From Desulfobulbaceae bacterium (lineage in GTDB: Bacteria > Bacteroidota > Ignavibacteria > Kapaibacteriales > UBA2268): a DNA stretch of 64,000 bases. The notes below the pieces were generated by a model. That model did not search any database. It was not told the origin of the DNA and saw nothing but the letters and a program-made list of their open reading frames with translations. This document shows positions 62,048 to 64,000 of the stretch, piece after piece. A program made the translations under genes and the position numbers. Position 1 is the stretch's first letter. Every line of letters begins with the position of its first letter. The stretch lies in contig JAGXRP010000059.1 in assembly GCA_018335795.1 (NCBI GenBank), forward strand, positions 1-64,000. The letters are read 5' to 3'.

Positions 62048-62548
62048 TTAAAATACTATTTCTGAAAGTCTTTTTACAAAACCAAAAAGTCTCAACACAA
62101 CTCTTGGTCTAAATTCAACTGATTCTATTTCAATTGAATGATTCATTGAAAAACTTGATATGCTCATACGTGTACCGTAAGTTGAATTAATTGCTTTTGG
62201 TGGCGTATATCCATTTTCAGTCCAACCCCTCGAAGTTCCAAGAATTAGACTTAATGAATATCTGCCTTTTAATACTTCTTCAAGAATAAAATCAAGGTTG
62301 TTGTCATAAAGTTTGTTGTAAGGAATATACAAAGTTGCTTCAAATTTATAACCGAGCCGTTTAATTGTTCCTAAGTGGGTGTTCCGAGTGATAGGAGAAA
62401 GCCGAAAACTTGATTCTGCTTCAAGATTATGAATAATGATATTGGCATCATAAGGATCGCCCCATTCTACTTGGGAAAAGAATTGAATACCTCGAATTGG
62501 CATCAAAGCCACTTCTCCAGCAAAGTTTTGAAGTATAATCTCTATCAT
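62048..62548 (-). CDS. Phage tail protein (hypothetical)
   Basis: 166 residues. Beta-rich (QFFSQVEWGDPYDANIIIHN, GYKFEATLYIPYNKLYD), with a C-terminal region of repeated strands ending in VVLRLFGFVKRLS. Start overlaps the stop of the upstream gene by 4 bp (ATGA), and the chaperone follows by 14 bp. Position between the tail-tip-like gene and the chaperone suggests a tail tube or tube-associated protein, but I do not recognise a family. Confidence 0.6.
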   Translation of the reverse strand: MIEIILQNFAGEVALMPIRGIQFFSQVEWGDPYDANIIIHNLEAESSFRLSPITRNTHLGTIKRLGYKFEATLYIPYNKLYDNNLDFILEEVLKGRYSLSLILGTSRGWTENGYTPPKAINSTYGTRMSISSFSMNHSIEIESVEFRPRVVLRLFGFVKRLSEIVF

Positions 62549-62958
62549 AACGGATTCACATAAGATAAATTTAATGCTACTTCAGGTAAATCTCGTATTT
62601 CGTCTACATAACTAATTGGAAACCTCCCAGTTTCAGTCATAACTTGCTCATAATTGCCCCAGATTGAATCTTTTTGAATTGCAATGTATTTAAACCTACC
62701 AATCCAAAAACTTTGTAAGAAGTCAAGAATCTCACTATGATATATTTCATCGGCACTGATAATGACTTCAATGTCCCTATGGCAATATAGAATGTGATTG
62801 AATTTTCTACCATTTAGTAAAATCCCAGATTCTTCAGTTTTGTTTAATAACAAGTCTGTACATTTGACTGTTTCAAATAACTTTTGATTTGTTGAATTTT
62901 CATCAAAAACCAATGAAGTCAATCTTTCATCTCCATATCTCAATGCTATTTCTTTCAC
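62545..62958 (-). CDS. Phage tail protein (hypothetical, small)
   Basis: 137 residues starting at GTG 62958; both ends overlap the neighbours by 4 bp (tight coupling). Contains RKFNHILYCHRDIEVIISAD and FLQSFWIGRFKYIAIQKD, strand-rich with aromatic residues. No family recognised. Likely a minor tail component from its position. Confidence 0.55.
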   Translation of the reverse strand: MKEIALRYGDERLTSLVFDENSTNQKLFETVKCTDLLLNKTEESGILLNGRKFNHILYCHRDIEVIISADEIYHSEILDFLQSFWIGRFKYIAIQKDSIWGNYEQVMTETGRFPISYVDEIRDLPEVALNLSYVNPL

Positions 62959-64000
62959 GGCTGTTGCAGTACTCCTGATTCGTAAGGAAATTCAACGATT
63001 TCAAGTATAAAGCTATTTGGAGAATCAATCGTTCCTAAGCAAATAACCATATCTTCAGCAAAGTTAGGACTATCCAAGATATTTTCTGTTATATTAATAC
63101 CATATAAATTTGTTCTTGCATAAACTTGTCCGCCAATCTTAGTAAAAGCATAGCTATCACTAACTACTCTTCCTGAAATCTGAACCAAAATAATTTCTTG
63201 TCCTGAACCTGATTCTTTTGCAATCCCAATTGTTTTGTTATGATAGATACTTCTGCTTTTTGATTTTGCTATACGTCCACTAGGAAGTAACATAACAGCA
63301 TCACCAGACAAGATTTCTTCATTTTCTTCAATTTCATAGTTTTGAACCAATGTTGAATCTTCTGAAGTAAAACCGCTATTAAGCATAGACATCATAAACA
63401 AGGGCAATAACCCTTCATTTCCTTCCCACCAACCGTAAGCAAATCTCTCCAATGAATGTAACTTTAACTTAGTCTCTGGTTTTTGGAGATTAATTTCAAT
63501 TCCAACAACGACAAAGTCCCTTTGAATATCTTCTTCGAGCCAATTACCATTATGAAATCTTTTGACTGTTTCAGCAATCTTGACTTTTGAGCCAAGTTTG
63601 ATATTCTTCCAAGAAGAGTTTGAGCCATCTGCATTTTTTGAAAAAGCATTCCAATATGGAACAGTCAATGAATATTCAGTTTCGTAATATTGTTTATCTC
63701 TTGCAAGAATATAGTTTACATATTTAGATAGCGAATCAAAATCTAAATCTGTTCCATTGATATTAGCGAAAATCTTTGAAGCAGGTCTCCAAACATCAAC
63801 AAGTCCAATTCTTTGTATTTGAGTTGGCTCAATTGGTTTTGTCTTAACATATATACCAGTATGAATCCTCTCAATTGAACTGCTACTACCTTTGCCGGGA
63901 GCATTAGCAATTGATTGGAGAATAGTTGTTTCCCAATTACTGCTGTTACGAGTAACGTTTAAGGGGATATGATAGTAGAAATGACCACCGTAATCATTGA
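62955..64000 (-). CDS. Tail-tip-like structural protein, 3' part (5' end outside window)
   Basis: A TTG at 63668 could start a 237-residue protein, but the frame is open without a stop to the right edge (codons back to 63998, at least 347 residues), so the gene is longer. Residues near the former start read KLGSKVKIAETVKRFHNGNW, then EDIQRDFVVVGIEINLQKPE and TKLKLHSLERFAYG, a pattern resembling the beta-domain of tail-tip proteins (K-V-x-V ... r-x-F-V-V-x-x-I ... T-K-L-x-L). A C-terminal strand domain follows (NKTIGIAKESGSGQEIILVQ). It overlaps the next gene by 4 bp. Confidence 0.6.
   Translation of the reverse strand, partial: NDYGGHFYYHIPLNVTRNSSNWETTILQSIANAPGKGSSSSIERIHTGIYVKTKPIEPTQIQRIGLVDVWRPASKIFANINGTDLDFDSLSKYVNYILARDKQYYETEYSLTVPYWNAFSKNADGSNSSWKNIKLGSKVKIAETVKRFHNGNWLEEDIQRDFVVVGIEINLQKPETKLKLHSLERFAYGWWEGNEGLLPLFMMSMLNSGFTSEDSTLVQNYEIEENEEILSGDAVMLLPSGRIAKSKSRSIYHNKTIGIAKESGSGQEIILVQISGRVVSDSYAFTKIGGQVYARTNLYGINITENILDSPNFAEDMVICLGTIDSPNSFILEIVEFPYESGVLQQP

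Larger units (their letters stand above)
52893..64000 (-). mobile_element. Prophage tail module (partial, right end outside window)
   Basis: From the tape-measure stop (52893) to the window end all tail-type genes lie on the minus strand: a tail-tip-like gene, two small tail genes with ATGA-type couplings, a chaperone pair with a -1 slippery site, a three-gene cargo cassette, and a TP901-type tape measure. No integrase, capsid, terminase or lysis gene is visible. The left boundary lies between the tmRNA 3' end (52699) and 52893. tmRNA genes are common prophage attachment sites, but no att repeat can be shown from one end. Confidence 0.75.

Noticed and set aside
1-64000. CRISPR array
   Set aside because: No series of regularly spaced identical repeats found; tandem repeats seen are 7-, 8- and 27-bp units without spacers.

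Overview
Kind of organism. The window looks like chromosome from an AT-rich, Gram-negative member of the Bacteroidota/Ignavibacteriota/Kapabacteria (FCB) assemblage. The main evidence is four secreted proteins with type IX secretion (T9SS) C-terminal sorting domains, a Bacteroidota-type GlmU-like nucleotidyltransferase next to pyrG, and promoters of the form TTG-N20-TAnnTTTG, which is the Bacteroidota primary sigma pattern. A ferredoxin-dependent 2-oxoacid oxidoreductase and an NfnAB-type transhydrogenase point to anaerobic or microaerophilic metabolism. I do not claim a genus.

Layout. 1-5.7 kb: a 5'-truncated T9SS cargo gene, a DUF389 membrane protein and two more T9SS cargo genes. 5.8-9.0 kb: aminotransferase, fumarylacetoacetase-family hydrolase and flavin reductase, colinear. 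9.0-11.0 kb: dnaK. 11.3-13.6 kb: nfnAB. 13.8-15.0 kb: a decayed patch with a toxin-antitoxin pair, an RHS remnant and a frameshifted secreted-protein gene. 15.2-17.9 kb: the four-subunit 2-oxoacid:ferredoxin oxidoreductase. 18.2-23.7 kb: a large PAS histidine kinase, a repeat-rich spacer, another T9SS cargo gene and an unknown gene. 23.9-29.2 kb: two Hsp20 genes, tRNA-Gly(CCC), FkbM methyltransferase, CHAD protein, MarR-YceI and an alkene reductase. 29.2-35.2 kb: response-regulator phosphatase divergent from a histidine kinase, beta-carbonic anhydrase lipoprotein, small lipoprotein, rimO, rlmI. 35.2-35.5 kb: dense palindromes plus a G4 motif. 35.5-38.9 kb: an unusual surface operon (tail-collar protein, subtilase-CUB, IPTL-CTERM protein). 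39.2-52.2 kb: HtrA protease, lipoprotein, DtxR-FeoB-FeoA iron locus, orphan solute-binding protein, pyrG, glmU-like, GT39-like transferase, PepSY membrane protein. 52.34-52.70 kb: tmRNA. 52.9-64 kb: a prophage tail module on the minus strand, cut by the right edge.

Most notable. Within the tail operon, between the tail-assembly chaperone pair (which carries a T-TTT-TTT slippery site for -1 frameshifting) and a ~1,908-residue tape-measure gene, lies a three-gene cassette: XRE-ImmA metallopeptidase, a protein I do not recognise, and a PIN-domain nuclease with all four acidic residues. It has its own promoter, covered by three TGTCAACA boxes and a 16-bp palindrome, so it looks like a self-regulated immunity or toxin-antitoxin-like cargo. 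The second candidate is the tail-collar/subtilase/IPTL-CTERM operon.

Regulatory sequences are readable at several loci: paired TTAGA-N4-TCTAA boxes over the feoA promoter, paired GACA-N3-TGTC boxes upstream of the hsp20 pair, a MarR palindrome, and a CAGATA-N4-TATCTG palindrome at the PepSY promoter. All functional calls come from reading the sequence and remembered family features; no database search was possible.
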